In this document: positions 8,384 through 17,768 of the stretch, in pieces
Layout of the letters: each line of letters opens with the position of its first letter
Numbering within the stretch: the stretch's first letter is position 1
From: Frigoribacterium faeni
Lineage (GTDB): Bacteria > Actinomycetota > Actinomycetes > Actinomycetales > Microbacteriaceae
DNA: 64,000 nucleotides
Assembly (NCBI RefSeq): GCF_011761235.1
Contig: NZ_JAAOYW010000001.1
Location: 806,781-870,780 of the forward strand
Reading direction: 5' to 3'
Notes under the pieces: model-generated
What the model saw: only the letters and a program-made list of their open reading frames with translations
Told to the model about the DNA's origin: nothing
Databases searched by the model: none
Translations under genes and position numbers: made by a program

Positions 8384-10201
8384 GTGACCACTCCCTCCGC
8401 ACCTGCCCCGTCCGACCAGGACACCGTCGTCGACGGCGTCCACTACCACCAGCACGACGTCGTCATCGTCGGGGCCGGGGGCGCCGGCATGCGCGCCGCG
8501 ATCGAGGCGGGCCCGAACGCCCGCACGGCCGTCATCTCGAAGCTCTACCCGACGCGCTCGCACACGGGCGCCGCCCAGGGCGGCATGGCGGCCGCGCTCG
8601 CCAACGTCGAGGACGACAACTGGGAGTGGCACACCTTCGACACGGTCAAGGGAGGCGACTACCTGGTCGACCAGGACGCCGCCGAGATCCTGGCGAAGGA
8701 GGCGATCGACGCCGTCCTCGACCTCGAGAACATGGGCCTGCCGTTCAACCGCACGCCCGAGGGCAAGATCGACCAGCGCCGGTTCGGCGGCCACACCGCC
8801 GAGCACGGCAAGAACCCCGTCCGTCGCGCCTGCTACGCCGCCGACCGAACGGGCCACATGATCCTGCAGACGCTGTACCAGAACTGCGTCAAGCACGGCA
8901 TCGAGTTCTTCAACGAGTTCTACGTGCTCGACCTGATCATGGGCGAGGTCGACGGCGTCCGTCGCCCGGCCGGCGTCGTCGCGCTCGAGCTGTCGACGGG
9001 CGAGCTGCACGTGTTCCAGGGCAAGGCCGTGGTCTTCGCGACCGGCGGCTTCGGCAAGATCTACAAGACCACCTCGAACGCCCACACCCTGACGGGCGAC
9101 GGCGTCGGCATCATCTGGCGCAAGGGCCTCCCGCTCGAGGACATGGAGTTCTTCCAGTTCCACCCGACCGGGCTCGCCGGCCTGGGCATCCTGCTCTCGG
9201 AGGCGGCCCGCGGCGAGGGCGCGATCCTGCGCAACAGCGAGGGCGAGCGCTTCATGGAGCGCTACGCCCCCACCATCAAGGACCTGGCGCCGCGCGACAT
9301 CGTCGCGCGCTGCATGGCGACCGAGATCCGCGAGGGGCGCGGCGGCGGCCCGCACAAGGAGTACGTCTACCTCGACATCACGCACCTCGACCCGGCCGTG
9401 ATCGACGCCAAGCTGCCCGACATCACCGAGTTCGCGCGCACCTACCTGGGCGTCGAGCCGTACACCGAGCCGGTGCCCGTGCTGCCGACGGCCCACTACG
9501 CCATGGGCGGCATCCCCACCAACGTCCACGCCGAGGTGCTGAGCGACAACACGACCGTCGTGCCGGGCCTCTACGCCGCCGGCGAGTGCGCCTGTGTCAG
9601 CGTGCACGGGTCGAACCGCCTCGGCACCAACTCGCTGCTCGACATCAACGTGTTCGGCAAGCGCGCCGGCAACAACGCCGTCGAGTTCGCCCGCACGGCC
9701 GAGTTCGTGCCGCTGCCCGACGACCCGGCCGGCTTCGTGCGCGGCCTCGTCGCCGACGTCCGCAACGCGACCGGCACCGAGCGCATCGCGACCCTGCGCA
9801 AGGAGCTGCAGGACAGCATGGACCGCAACGCGCAGGTCTTCCGCACGGAGGAGACGCTCGACGAGGTCACCCACGTCATCGCCGACCTGCGCGAGCGGTT
9901 CAAGAACATCTCGGTGCAGGACAAGGGCAAGCGCTTCAACACCGACCTGCTCGAGGCGATCGAGCTCGGGTTCCTGCTCGACCTCGCCGAGGTCGTCGTC
10001 TACTCGGCGCGCTCGCGCCAGGAGAGCCGCGGCGGCCACTTCCGCGAGGACTACCCGACCCGCGACGACGAGAACTGGCTGGTCCACACGATGGCCTACC
10101 TCACGGGCGACGCGCACTCCTCGCTCGCCGGGGACCACATCCGACTCGACACCAAGCCCGTCGTGATCACGAACTACACGCCGATGGAACGGAAGTACTG
10201 A
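8384..10201 (+). CDS. sdhA: Succinate dehydrogenase flavoprotein subunit
   Basis: Catalytic subunit oxidising succinate to fumarate at the inner membrane face, 605 residues. The FAD dinucleotide-binding motif [13 protein letters not shown] is at about residues 27-39. [14 protein letters not shown] follows, with His60 the expected covalent FAD attachment site. [11 protein letters not shown] and the substrate-binding segment around [10 protein letters not shown] are also present. The GTG start at 8384 has GAGAGA upstream. The gene ends two bases before sdhB. Confidence 0.96.
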   Translation: MTTPSAPAPSDQDTVVDGVHYHQHDVVIVGAGGAGMRAAIEAGPNARTAVISKLYPTRSHTGAAQGGMAAALANVEDDNWEWHTFDTVKGGDYLVDQDAAEILAKEAIDAVLDLENMGLPFNRTPEGKIDQRRFGGHTAEHGKNPVRRACYAADRTGHMILQTLYQNCVKHGIEFFNEFYVLDLIMGEVDGVRRPAGVVALELSTGELHVFQGKAVVFATGGFGKIYKTTSNAHTLTGDGVGIIWRKGLPLEDMEFFQFHPTGLAGLGILLSEAARGEGAILRNSEGERFMERYAPTIKDLAPRDIVARCMATEIREGRGGGPHKEYVYLDITHLDPAVIDAKLPDITEFARTYLGVEPYTEPVPVLPTAHYAMGGIPTNVHAEVLSDNTTVVPGLYAAGECACVSVHGSNRLGTNSLLDINVFGKRAGNNAVEFARTAEFVPLPDDPAGFVRGLVADVRNATGTERIATLRKELQDSMDRNAQVFRTEETLDEVTHVIADLRERFKNISVQDKGKRFNTDLLEAIELGFLLDLAEVVVYSARSRQESRGGHFREDYPTRDDENWLVHTMAYLTGDAHSSLAGDHIRLDTKPVVITNYTPMERKY

Positions 10202-10203
10202 CC

Positions 10204-10962
10204 ATGAGCACCGCTGTCCTGACCCAGGAGACGCCGACCGCGGCCTCGGCCGTGCCGACCTTCACCGCCACCCTGATCATCCGGCGCTTCGACCCCGAGG
10301 TGGACGACGAGCCGCGCTGGCAGGACTTCGACGTGCAGGTGCTGCCCACCGACCGCGTGCTCGACGCGCTGCACCAGATCAAGTGGGAACAGGACGGCTC
10401 GCTCACGTTCCGTCGCTCGTGCGCCCACGGCGTCTGCGGCTCGGACGCCATGCGCATCAACGGCCGCAACCGCCTTGCCTGCAAGACCCTCATCAAGGAC
10501 CTCGACCTCTCGCAGCCCATCTACGTCGAGGCCATCAAGGGCCTGCCGCTCGAGAAGGACCTCGTCGTCGACATGGAGCCGTTCTTCCAGTCGTACCGCG
10601 AGATCCAGCCGTTCCTCATGGCCTCGTCCAAGCCCGAGAAGGAGCGCCTGCAGAGCGCCACGCAGCGCGAGCGCTTCGACGACACCACGAAGTGCATCCT
10701 CTGCGCGGCGTGCACGTCGAGCTGCCCCGTGTTCTGGACCGACGGCCAGTACTTCGGCCCCGCCGCGATCGTCAACGCGCACCGCTTCATCTTCGACTCG
10801 CGTGACGAGGGCGCCCAGGTGCGTCTCGACATCCTCAACGACAAGGAGGGCGTGTGGCGTTGCCGCACGACCTTCAACTGCACCGAGGCGTGCCCTCGCG
10901 GCATCCAGGTGACCAAGGCCATCGCCGAGGTCAAGAACGCCGTGCTGCGCGGCAGCGCCTGA
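10204..10962 (+). CDS. sdhB: Succinate dehydrogenase iron-sulfur subunit
   Basis: Electron-transfer subunit of complex II, 252 residues. The [2Fe-2S] cysteines lie in CAHGVCGSDAMRINGRNRLAC (about residues 74-94). CILCAACTSSCPVFW and CRTTFNCTEACPRGI ligate the [4Fe-4S] and [3Fe-4S] clusters. It starts at ATG 10204, directly after the sdhA stop, and is the last gene of the operon before a strong terminator. Confidence 0.96.
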   Translation: MSTAVLTQETPTAASAVPTFTATLIIRRFDPEVDDEPRWQDFDVQVLPTDRVLDALHQIKWEQDGSLTFRRSCAHGVCGSDAMRINGRNRLACKTLIKDLDLSQPIYVEAIKGLPLEKDLVVDMEPFFQSYREIQPFLMASSKPEKERLQSATQRERFDDTTKCILCAACTSSCPVFWTDGQYFGPAAIVNAHRFIFDSRDEGAQVRLDILNDKEGVWRCRTTFNCTEACPRGIQVTKAIAEVKNAVLRGSA

Positions 10963-10980
10963 CGCGACCCCCGCGACGCG

Positions 10981-11018
10981 GACGGGCCCGGCTCCACCTC
11001 GGTGAGGCCGGGCCCGTC
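10981..11018 (+). terminator. Strong hairpin terminator after sdhCDAB
   Basis: Perfect 12 bp arms GACGGGCCCGGC and GCCGGGCCCGTC; the loop itself contains a CACC/GGTG mini-stem. It lies 18 bp after the sdhB stop and also faces the convergent gene ending at 11052, so it may serve both strands. Confidence 0.8.
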
Positions 11019-11051
11019 GGCGTCCAGGCCGGGAAGAGCAGAGGAGGCGCC

Positions 11052-11399
11052 TCAGTCGTCCTCGACGATGCAGACGGCGTCGAGGCCGAGTGCCAGGTGC
11101 AGGGCCACGGAGACGCCCTGCTCGCCCTCGGCGCCGTGCGGGGCGACGGCGTCGACCCACCAGACCGGCAGACCGAGGGCCGGCGGGTCGGGCAGCAGGC
11201 GCTCGATCTCGCCCGCGACCGTGACCTGCTCGGAGCCGAACACGGTGAGCACCGCCTCGCCCGAGCCGCCGAAGACCTGGAACGCCGCCCCGCCGTCGAT
11301 CTCGCGCACGCCGAGCGACTCGTCGACCGTCCGGGCGGCGGTGGCGAGGTCGAGGGCGTCGACGCCGTGGGGACTCAGGATCGTGATGTCACGGGGCAC
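11052..11399 (-). CDS. Unknown small protein downstream of the DUF6177-like gene
   Basis: Not recognised. 115 residues, acidic overall, no membrane segment or signal. It starts with PRDITILSPHGVDALDLAT and has alternating strand-like stretches (AAFQVFGGSGEAVLTVFGS, VWWVDAVAPHG) that suggest a compact alpha/beta domain. The GTG start at 11399 overlaps the end of the upstream gene by 11 bp, so the two are an operon and probably work together. Confidence 0.7.
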   Translation of the reverse strand: MPRDITILSPHGVDALDLATAARTVDESLGVREIDGGAAFQVFGGSGEAVLTVFGSEQVTVAGEIERLLPDPPALGLPVWWVDAVAPHGAEGEQGVSVALHLALGLDAVCIVEDD

Positions 11400-12519
11400 C
11401 GGGGCGCGCCTCCTCGGGGCTGTCGGGGTCGTCGAGGTCGTCGTGCCACGACTCGGGCGGGCCGCCCGAGACCATGTCGGCCACGCGGTCGGGGCCGACG
11501 GCCTCGAGCGTGTCGTGCAGGGCCTCCCACCCGGAGGTCGACGCGTCGCCCAGGGGGACGACCAGGGCGGGGAGGCGCGGCCGACCCACGACCGAGACGC
11601 CGCGGGGCACGGGGATCGACGTCGCCTCGATGCCGAGGCGCGCGACGGACGGCGCCCCGATCAGCAGGAGGACGGGGTTCGGCTGCGGGTAGGTGACGGC
11701 CCGGACGCTGCGGTCGGGCTCGCCGCGCCGGGCCACGACGAGGGCGAAGGTCGGCAAGGAGGTGCGGGCGATGTCCGAGAGGGCGGCGGCGAGCCTCGAG
11801 ACGGCCGCGTCCACGGCGTCCCCGTCGCGCCCGTCGACCTCGCCCTCGCCCTCGGTGGGGACGGAGAGGGTCAGCGCGGTCGTCTCCTCGATGCCGTGCT
11901 CGGTCACGCGCGCGGTCACCGTGCCGGAGAGATGAGGCCCCTCGACGACGATCCGCACCAGCTCGGGGGCCGCGTGCCGCGCGTGCTGCGTGAGCACCCA
12001 GCGGTCCCACGGTCGACGGAGCGGCTCGGTCTCGCCCCAGCGGTCCGGCTGCGAGGCCGCGACGGCCTCGGCGAGAAGCTCGACGGCGCCGCCGAGGCTC
12101 GTGTCGTGGCTGGCACGGTGCAGGACGGTGAGGTCGACGGAGAGCTGCGCGGCGGTGCCCACCGCCTCCTGCACGACGGCGGCGCGGCCGGCCTCGGCGG
12201 CCTGGTCGCCGACGTCGGGCTCGGCCGACGTGCCCGCGGAGTCGAGGTCGGCCCAGGGCGAGCCGGTCAGCCCGTCACGGAGGCCGCCGTGGTCGTCGTG
12301 GACGGCCCAGGCGGCACCGGCGCCGACGAGCGCGGCGCGGGCGCCGACCGTCAGGCGCGACGCCTCGCCCGTCACGAGCACGATCCGGCGTCGGCTGCGA
12401 CCACGGCCGAGGAGGTCGGCGAGCGGTGCGCTCAGCCTGACGACGCGGGCCCGGCTGTCGACCCTGACGACGTGGGAGGTCACGTCGTCGATCAACGGGT
12501 GTCGGATAGGGGTGCCCAC
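11389..12519 (-). CDS. DUF6177-like protein of unknown function
   Basis: Soluble protein of 376 residues from GTG 12519, chosen because the first plausible folded segment (TPIRHPLIDDVTSHVV) begins there; a longer reading adds an Arg-rich tail unlike a real N-terminus. It resembles the actinobacterial family I know as DUF6177, though I cannot verify that here. A central segment (RRIVLVTGEASRLTVGARAAL) and a C-terminal RAVTYPQPNPVLLLIGAPSV look like core strands. No catalytic motif is evident. The upstream divergent gene and the convergent RDD gene belong to one paralogous pair, so this cluster may be a functional unit. Confidence 0.6.
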   Translation of the reverse strand: MGTPIRHPLIDDVTSHVVRVDSRARVVRLSAPLADLLGRGRSRRRIVLVTGEASRLTVGARAALVGAGAAWAVHDDHGGLRDGLTGSPWADLDSAGTSAEPDVGDQAAEAGRAAVVQEAVGTAAQLSVDLTVLHRASHDTSLGGAVELLAEAVAASQPDRWGETEPLRRPWDRWVLTQHARHAAPELVRIVVEGPHLSGTVTARVTEHGIEETTALTLSVPTEGEGEVDGRDGDAVDAAVSRLAAALSDIARTSLPTFALVVARRGEPDRSVRAVTYPQPNPVLLLIGAPSVARLGIEATSIPVPRGVSVVGRPRLPALVVPLGDASTSGWEALHDTLEAVGPDRVADMVSGGPPESWHDDLDDPDSPEEARPGAP

Positions 12520-12605
12520 GTCGACCAGTCTGCTCCCCCGGCCCTGCGCGTCGACCGGATCGCCGCCTCCTCGTGCGGAACAGGGCGGGAGACCGGCCGG
12601 ACGCA

Positions 12606-12611
12606 TAGTCT
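12606..12611 (+). promoter_or_regulatory. Candidate -10 box TAGTCT
   Basis: TAGTCT in the 164 bp divergent gap points at the plus-strand gene starting at 12684. It would give a leader of about 66 nt before the preferred start, or about 9 nt before an alternative GTG at 12627. No clear -35 is visible. Confidence 0.35.
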
Positions 12612-12683
12612 GTCGATGCCGTCCGCGTGGCCCGCGACGCCGGCACCGCTCCCGATCCCCGACCACGACCGAGAGGCCCCGAC

Positions 12684-13628
12684 GTGGACGTCGCCCGACA
12701 GCAGCACCTCCAGGACCAGATCGCCGCCCGCGTCGCCGGGTCGCTGGCCGACGTCGACTGGGCGGAGGCCACCCTCTTCGTGCTCCAGGTCGCCGGCGTC
12801 CGCCGCGCCTGGGTCGACGCCCTCGACGCCGTCGGCAGCGCGAAGCCCGACCTCCCGACGCCCGACGTCGACGACCTCGCGGCCGAGCTGAGGGAGGTCA
12901 TGGCCGACCCCGAGCGCGGCACCTGGTTCTCGCTCGTGCTCACGCTCACCGCGGCGGGCTCGTTCACGGCGCGCTTCAACGGCGACCGCCGAGTGTTCGA
13001 CGACCCGGCGTCGCCCTTCGAGGCGACGGGCGACGAGGTCGTGCCGAGCGACGCGGACTACGCGGCCGACCTGGCGCGGTTCCCGCGTACGGAGAAGTAC
13101 CGGCCCGACTGGTTGCCCGCCGCCGGCCCGGCCCCGGCCGGGTCCGCGGACCCGGCGACCGCGGGGCCTGCCGCCGACGCCGCATCCCCCGCCGGTGCGG
13201 TGCCGCCCGCCGCGCTCCCCTCCTCGCTGGCGGGGCTCGACGGTCGGTGGGGCTGGTCGGGGGTGCTCACGAGCGTGGCACGGCAGACGGCCACGTCCCC
13301 CGTCTCCTCCTCCCCCGCCGGGGCGCCGACCGACGAGCCCGACGCCCCCGAGCTCACGCTCACCCAGCTCGAGCGCCGCGTCCGCGACGCGGTCGTGCTC
13401 GACGTGATCGCGCCCCACCGCGTCGGGACGCTGCTGCGTCTGCACGCCGAGGCCGTCGACGCCGGCGTGCTCCCCGCGGTCGACGCGGTCGGGTCCGTCG
13501 ACACCGACCTGGGCCTCGAGGAGGCGCGGGTCGCCCACCCCGAGGTCGTCCCGGTCGTCGAGGCGGCCGTCGCGAGCGTCGTCGACGTGGTCGTCGCCGA
13601 GCACGTGCAGGCGGTCGTCGCCGACTGA
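12684..13628 (+). CDS. Unknown protein, paralogue of the N-terminal half of the RDD protein at 13696-15846
   Basis: 314 residues with no membrane segment. The first ~150 residues have a hydrophobic helix with a WFSLVLTLTAAGSF strand, then FNGDRRVFDD and YAADLARFPRTEKYRPDWLP. This pattern (aromatic-Asn-Asp, then Pro-Arg and Pro-Asp-Trp) is weakly reminiscent of YezG/DUF600-type immunity proteins. An Ala/Pro linker (about 150-180) leads to a helical C-terminal part rich in Val and Asp. GTG 12684 is chosen for GAGAGG seven bases upstream. The neighbouring convergent gene repeats both parts in the same order. Function is unknown; an immunity or chaperone role is only a guess. Confidence 0.6.
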   Translation: MDVARQQHLQDQIAARVAGSLADVDWAEATLFVLQVAGVRRAWVDALDAVGSAKPDLPTPDVDDLAAELREVMADPERGTWFSLVLTLTAAGSFTARFNGDRRVFDDPASPFEATGDEVVPSDADYAADLARFPRTEKYRPDWLPAAGPAPAGSADPATAGPAADAASPAGAVPPAALPSSLAGLDGRWGWSGVLTSVARQTATSPVSSSPAGAPTDEPDAPELTLTQLERRVRDAVVLDVIAPHRVGTLLRLHAEAVDAGVLPAVDAVGSVDTDLGLEEARVAHPEVVPVVEAAVASVVDVVVAEHVQAVVAD

Positions 13629-13695
13629 CCCGTCGGCTCGGGCGCGCTGCGGCGAGGCGCGGGCGGTGCGATCGCGCTCGGCCGGCCTGCCGGTC

Positions 13696-15846
13696 TCAGG
13701 CCAGGCGGACGAGGACCGGGCGGTCGACGGGCGGCCGCCAGGAGGGGTCGGCCACCGGGTCGGACCCCCGGCGGACGTCGACCACCTGGCTGCGTGCCGC
13801 CCGGTCGTGCCAGCCCCTCCGCCGGCCTGAGGGGTCGAGGGACGTCGCGGAGATCAGCAGGAGCAGCAGCCAGATCCACGCCAGCCCGAGCGGGAACACG
13901 ACGAGCCCACGCAGGAGCGCCCTGCCGACGCCCACCGTGCGACGCGGGTCGGAGTCGTGCACGACGCGGAGACCGAGCAGCAGCTTGCCCGGCGTGCGCC
14001 CGAGCAGGCCGACGGCCACGCCCAGGCCGACGAGCCACGCGAGCTCCGCCGAGAAGAACGCCGTCGGCACGGCCCAGGCCTCGACGGCGGGGTCGGGCAC
14101 GACGAGGACGGCGGCGAAGAGGGTGCCGTAGAGCACCGCCACCGAGAGGACGACGTCGATCGCGAGCGCCGCGATGCGCCGCCCGAGGCCGGCGACCACG
14201 ATGCCCGGCCACTGCTCGCCGGGCCCCAGCCGGACCAGGGGCACGGGGGCGACGATCGTTCCCCCGGCGGAGGTGGGCGGGGCATCGGTCGCGGGCACCC
14301 ACGGGCTCGTCGCCCCCGGCTCCTGCCGCTCGGGCTGTCCCCCACGCGCAGGCGAGCCCGCGGCCGGCGGCACGCCGCCCACCCTGCGGGGCGCGTCGGG
14401 GTCCAGCACGAGGGCGACGATGTCGTCCGCACCGAGCCTGAGCACGTGCGCGGCGCCCACGGCAGCGCGACGAGCGTCCGAGCCGGGGAACGAGACCCGC
14501 TCGTCGCCGGCGTCCGAGCGCCACGACACCGTGACCGCACGGGCGCCCTGCTCGACGTGGACACCGGCGGGGACCGAGCCGAGGTCGTCGCCCACGGCGA
14601 TCCGCTCGAGGCCGAGGACGGCGCGGACGGGGACGCGCAGCTCCCAGAGCAGCAGGCGCAGAGCGAGGTCGAGCGTGCCGGCCGTGGCCCGGACGCGCGT
14701 TCGGCCCCGCTCCGTGCTCGCGACGTCGAACGTCGCGCCGGACGCGGTGACCTGGAACCCCGTGTCGCCGCCGCCGACCGCCAGCTCCGCCCCCGGCTGC
14801 TCGACGACGCGGAGGCGGCCGCGCTCCGCGAGGGCCACGACGAGATCGCGGACGTCGACGTCCGCGTCGCCGCCGACCGGGTCGGGCTCGTCGGCCGGCC
14901 GGTCGACAGCGGCGAGCCTCGCGTCGAGGGCGGCCTCGACCAAGGTGTCGACGACGTCGCCGAGGTCCTGGAGCACGAGGTCGAGCGGCGACCCCGGGAC
15001 GAGGTGGGCGCGGACGTCGGACCGAGGATCGACCGCTGCGCCGAGTGACGGGTCACGCCCCGTGGCTCGGGCCCACGGCTCCCAGAGCCCGAGGACTCCT
15101 CCGGCGTCGTGCGACAGGACCCGCTCGCCCCAGACGGCCGACCAGGCGGCTCCGACGACGTCGTCGGTCTCGGGCATCCGCGCGCGCTCGCGCGCGGACT
15201 CCGACGCGAGGAGTCGGGCCGTCTCGGGACGGAGCGCCCGGTCGAGATGCGACACCACGCTCTCCCAGACGCCCTCCCACCCAGGCAGGGCCGCGATGTC
15301 GGCCACGGAGGCCGGTGGGGGCAGAGGGCCGGCGGCCCGCTCGGGCTCGGCGACGACCGGCCGCGGCTCGACCGCCGGGAGCGCGACCGGGTACCAGGCA
15401 GGGAGCGCCTCGGGGCGTCGAGGGTGCCGCTCGAGGTCGGCGACCAGGGCGGCGTCGCCGGGCCAGCCGTCGGGGTGCACGTCGTCGCGGTGACCGTCGA
15501 GAGGGTCACCGGTGGGGGACCACGACGGTCGGCGGTCCCAGTTGTACTCAAACGTCGAGCGCCCGTCTGCCGTCACGGTGAGGAAGACGCTGAACCAGGC
15601 GCCCTCACCCGGTCGCTCCGTCTCACGGCGGAGCTCCCTCATCAGCGCGTCGACCTCGCGCGGCACGCGGATGCTCGACATTGTGCCCTCGGCGTCCCAG
15701 ATCTCGAGGAACGTCTGGCTGGTGCCGGCGATCTCGGACCAGAACACGCGGACTCGCACCCACGGGCCACGAGCGGACCGCGACACGGCACGGAACACGG
15801 CGAGCGCCGCCTCCTCCTGCTTCGCCTCGACGACGGCGACGTCCAT
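13696..15846 (-). CDS. Large protein with paralogous N-terminal domain and C-terminal RDD membrane domain
   Basis: 716 residues from ATG 15846, preferred because GGGGAGGG lies just upstream. Residues ~1-150 parallel the gene at 12684 (WFSVFLTVTADGRSTFEYNWDRRPSW, then LERHPRRPEALPAWYP), as does the following GWEGVWESVVSHL region. A middle domain (about 330-500) ends LDLALRLLLWELRVPVRAVLG. The C-terminus is an RDD domain with three to four membrane segments (RIAALAIDVVLSVAVLYGTL, then LLGRTPGKLLLGLRVVHDSD). The protein is probably anchored in the membrane with its N-terminal domains in the cytoplasm. The architecture is seen; the role is unknown. It is convergent with its paralogue, 67 bp apart. 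Confidence 0.7.
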   Translation of the reverse strand: MDVAVVEAKQEEAALAVFRAVSRSARGPWVRVRVFWSEIAGTSQTFLEIWDAEGTMSSIRVPREVDALMRELRRETERPGEGAWFSVFLTVTADGRSTFEYNWDRRPSWSPTGDPLDGHRDDVHPDGWPGDAALVADLERHPRRPEALPAWYPVALPAVEPRPVVAEPERAAGPLPPPASVADIAALPGWEGVWESVVSHLDRALRPETARLLASESARERARMPETDDVVGAAWSAVWGERVLSHDAGGVLGLWEPWARATGRDPSLGAAVDPRSDVRAHLVPGSPLDLVLQDLGDVVDTLVEAALDARLAAVDRPADEPDPVGGDADVDVRDLVVALAERGRLRVVEQPGAELAVGGGDTGFQVTASGATFDVASTERGRTRVRATAGTLDLALRLLLWELRVPVRAVLGLERIAVGDDLGSVPAGVHVEQGARAVTVSWRSDAGDERVSFPGSDARRAAVGAAHVLRLGADDIVALVLDPDAPRRVGGVPPAAGSPARGGQPERQEPGATSPWVPATDAPPTSAGGTIVAPVPLVRLGPGEQWPGIVVAGLGRRIAALAIDVVLSVAVLYGTLFAAVLVVPDPAVEAWAVPTAFFSAELAWLVGLGVAVGLLGRTPGKLLLGLRVVHDSDPRRTVGVGRALLRGLVVFPLGLAWIWLLLLLISATSLDPSGRRRGWHDRAARSQVVDVRRGSDPVADPSWRPPVDRPVLVRLA

Positions 15847-15995
15847 GACCCTCCCCTGTGCCGAGGCCCGGCTCCGGGCGCGTCCGACCTGTCCATCCTG
15901 GCCCATGGAGGACGAGGTGGGTGGTAAGCCAGCGCTCGGCCGACGTCAGCCGGACGACCTGGAGGGTGCTGGTGCCGGGCGCCCGGCCCGGGCCC

Positions 15996-17648
15996 TCAGC
16001 CGGCGGCGACGGCCTCGGCCGCCTCGCGGGCGCCGGAGGCGGTGGTCGCGGCGATCGCGGCGGTCGCGAGGGCGCGCGCCTGCTCGAGCGTGTGCTGGCC
16101 GAGCTCGAGGCGGACGTCGGCGAGGGCCGCCGGCGTCATCGACAAGGTGGTCGCGCCGAGGCCGACGAGCACGACGGCGAGCAGCGGGTCGGCCGCGGCC
16201 TCGCCGCAGATGCCGACGGGCTTGCCGGCCGCGGCGCCGGCGTCGCCGAGCGCCTTCACCAGGCGCAGCACCGCGGGGTGCCAGGGATCCTGGTAGCTGG
16301 CGACCGACCCGAGCATGCGGTCGGCGGCGAGCGTGTACTGCGTCAGGTCGTTCGTGCCGACGCTGACGAAGTCGGCCGACGAGAAGATCTGGTCGGCGAG
16401 GACGGCGAGCGACGGCACCTCGGCCATGACGCCGACGGTCTTGAGCCCGAGCTCGCGGCCGAGTGCGACGAAGTACTCGGTCTCCTCGGCGTCGCTGACC
16501 ATGGGCGCCATGACCCAGAGGTCGGCGGTCGTCGCGGCCTGGGCGGCGGCGAGGGCGGTCAGCTGGTCGCGGAGGATCTGCTCCTTGACGCGGAGGGCGC
16601 GGAGGCCGCGCAGGCCCAGGGCCGGGTTCTCCTCGTGGGCGTCGTTGAGGAAGCTGAGGGGCTTGTCGGCACCGGCGTCGAGCGCGCGCACGACGACCTT
16701 GCGGCCGGGGAACGCCTCGAGCAGGGCCGTGTAGCTGGCGGTCTGGCTCTCGACCGTGGGCGCCGAGCTGTTGCCGAGGAACAGGAACTCGGTGCGGAAC
16801 AGGCCCACGCCCTCGGCACCGAGCGCGACGGCGCCCGCCGCCTCGTCAGGCGAGCCGAGGTTCGCGAGCAGGGGCACCGCGTGGCCGTCGGCGAGCGCGC
16901 CGTCGGTCAGCGGGGCCGCGGCCGCGGCGGCGCGGTCGGCGATGCGCTTCTCGGCGTCGGCGACCTCGTCGGCCGAGGGGTCGACGGTGACGACGCCGGT
17001 CGCGGCGTCGGCCACGACGACGGTGCCGTCGGCGAGGTCGAGCGCGCCGGTGACGCCCACGATGGCGGGGATCGACTTCGACCGGGCGAGGATCGCGGTG
17101 TGCGAGGTCGGGCCGCCGTCGCGGGTGACGAGGGCGAGCACCTTCTCGAGGTCGAGCAGCGCGGTGTCGGCGGGGGCGAGGTCGGGGGCGACGAGCACGA
17201 AGGGCGTGTCGCTCTCGGGGACTCCGGGCGCGGGGACGCCGCGCAGCGAGGCGATGACGCGCTGGGCGACGTCGCCGAGGTCGGTGGCGCGCTCGGCCAT
17301 GTAGCCGCCCATGCCGACCAGCAGCTCCTGGAACGCGGCGAAGGCGTCGAAGACCGCCCGCTCGCCCGTGGCGCCGTCGGCGATGCGCTGGTCGACGTCG
17401 TCGACGAGCGTCGGGTCCTGGGCCATGAGGGCCTGGGCGTCGAGGACGTCCTTCGCCTCGCCGCCCGCCTTCTCGCCGCGCGCCGTCAGGTCGGCGGCCA
17501 CGGCGGCGAGCGCCTGCGCCACGGCGGCCGACTCGGCGGCCGCGTCGGCGGTGCGCCCCTCGGTGCCGGGCTCGGGAAGAGGCTCGGGCATCCTCAGGAC
17601 CGGGCCGACGGCCACTCCACGTCCGACGCCAACGCCCTGTAGTGCCAC
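15996..17648 (-). CDS. ptsI: Phosphoenolpyruvate-protein phosphotransferase (PTS enzyme I)
   Basis: First enzyme of the sugar phosphotransferase system, passing phosphate from PEP to HPr; cytoplasmic. 550 residues, close to the usual length. The phosphorylated His is in GGPTSHTAILARS (about residue 190). The PEP-binding barrel has GVGLFRTEFLFL, NDLTQYTLAADR and, near the end, GICGEAAADPLL, where most enzymes have CGEMAGD; the catalytic Cys is kept. The GTG start at 17648 has an AAGAGG box upstream. No HPr or enzyme II gene is in this window. A TACGAT box on the minus strand (17718-17723) is a possible -10. Confidence 0.93.
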   Translation of the reverse strand: MALQGVGVGRGVAVGPVLRMPEPLPEPGTEGRTADAAAESAAVAQALAAVAADLTARGEKAGGEAKDVLDAQALMAQDPTLVDDVDQRIADGATGERAVFDAFAAFQELLVGMGGYMAERATDLGDVAQRVIASLRGVPAPGVPESDTPFVLVAPDLAPADTALLDLEKVLALVTRDGGPTSHTAILARSKSIPAIVGVTGALDLADGTVVVADAATGVVTVDPSADEVADAEKRIADRAAAAAAPLTDGALADGHAVPLLANLGSPDEAAGAVALGAEGVGLFRTEFLFLGNSSAPTVESQTASYTALLEAFPGRKVVVRALDAGADKPLSFLNDAHEENPALGLRGLRALRVKEQILRDQLTALAAAQAATTADLWVMAPMVSDAEETEYFVALGRELGLKTVGVMAEVPSLAVLADQIFSSADFVSVGTNDLTQYTLAADRMLGSVASYQDPWHPAVLRLVKALGDAGAAAGKPVGICGEAAADPLLAVVLVGLGATTLSMTPAALADVRLELGQHTLEQARALATAAIAATTASGAREAAEAVAAG

Positions 17649-17756
17649 TGTGTACCTCTTCGTGCTCGCGGTGTCTGCGGCGGGCGCGCTGATCGGCGGC
17701 GCCGCGGGGTCGACGCCATCGTACGCGAGCGGCGGCGCTCGCCCCCCGCACGCCCG

Positions 17757-17762
17757 TACCCT
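17757..17762 (+). promoter_or_regulatory. Probable -10 box of a leaderless YihY-family gene
   Basis: TACCCT is followed by six bases and then ATG 17769, with no ribosome-binding site between. The same hexamer and spacing precede ponA at 52077. Confidence 0.45.
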
Positions 17763-17768
17763 GGGTCC

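Noticed and set aside
15974-15987. Palindrome GCCGGGCGCCCGGC as terminator of ptsI
   Set aside because: The palindrome is perfect but has no loop or U-tract and lies in very GC-rich DNA where such words arise easily; I do not list it as a terminator.
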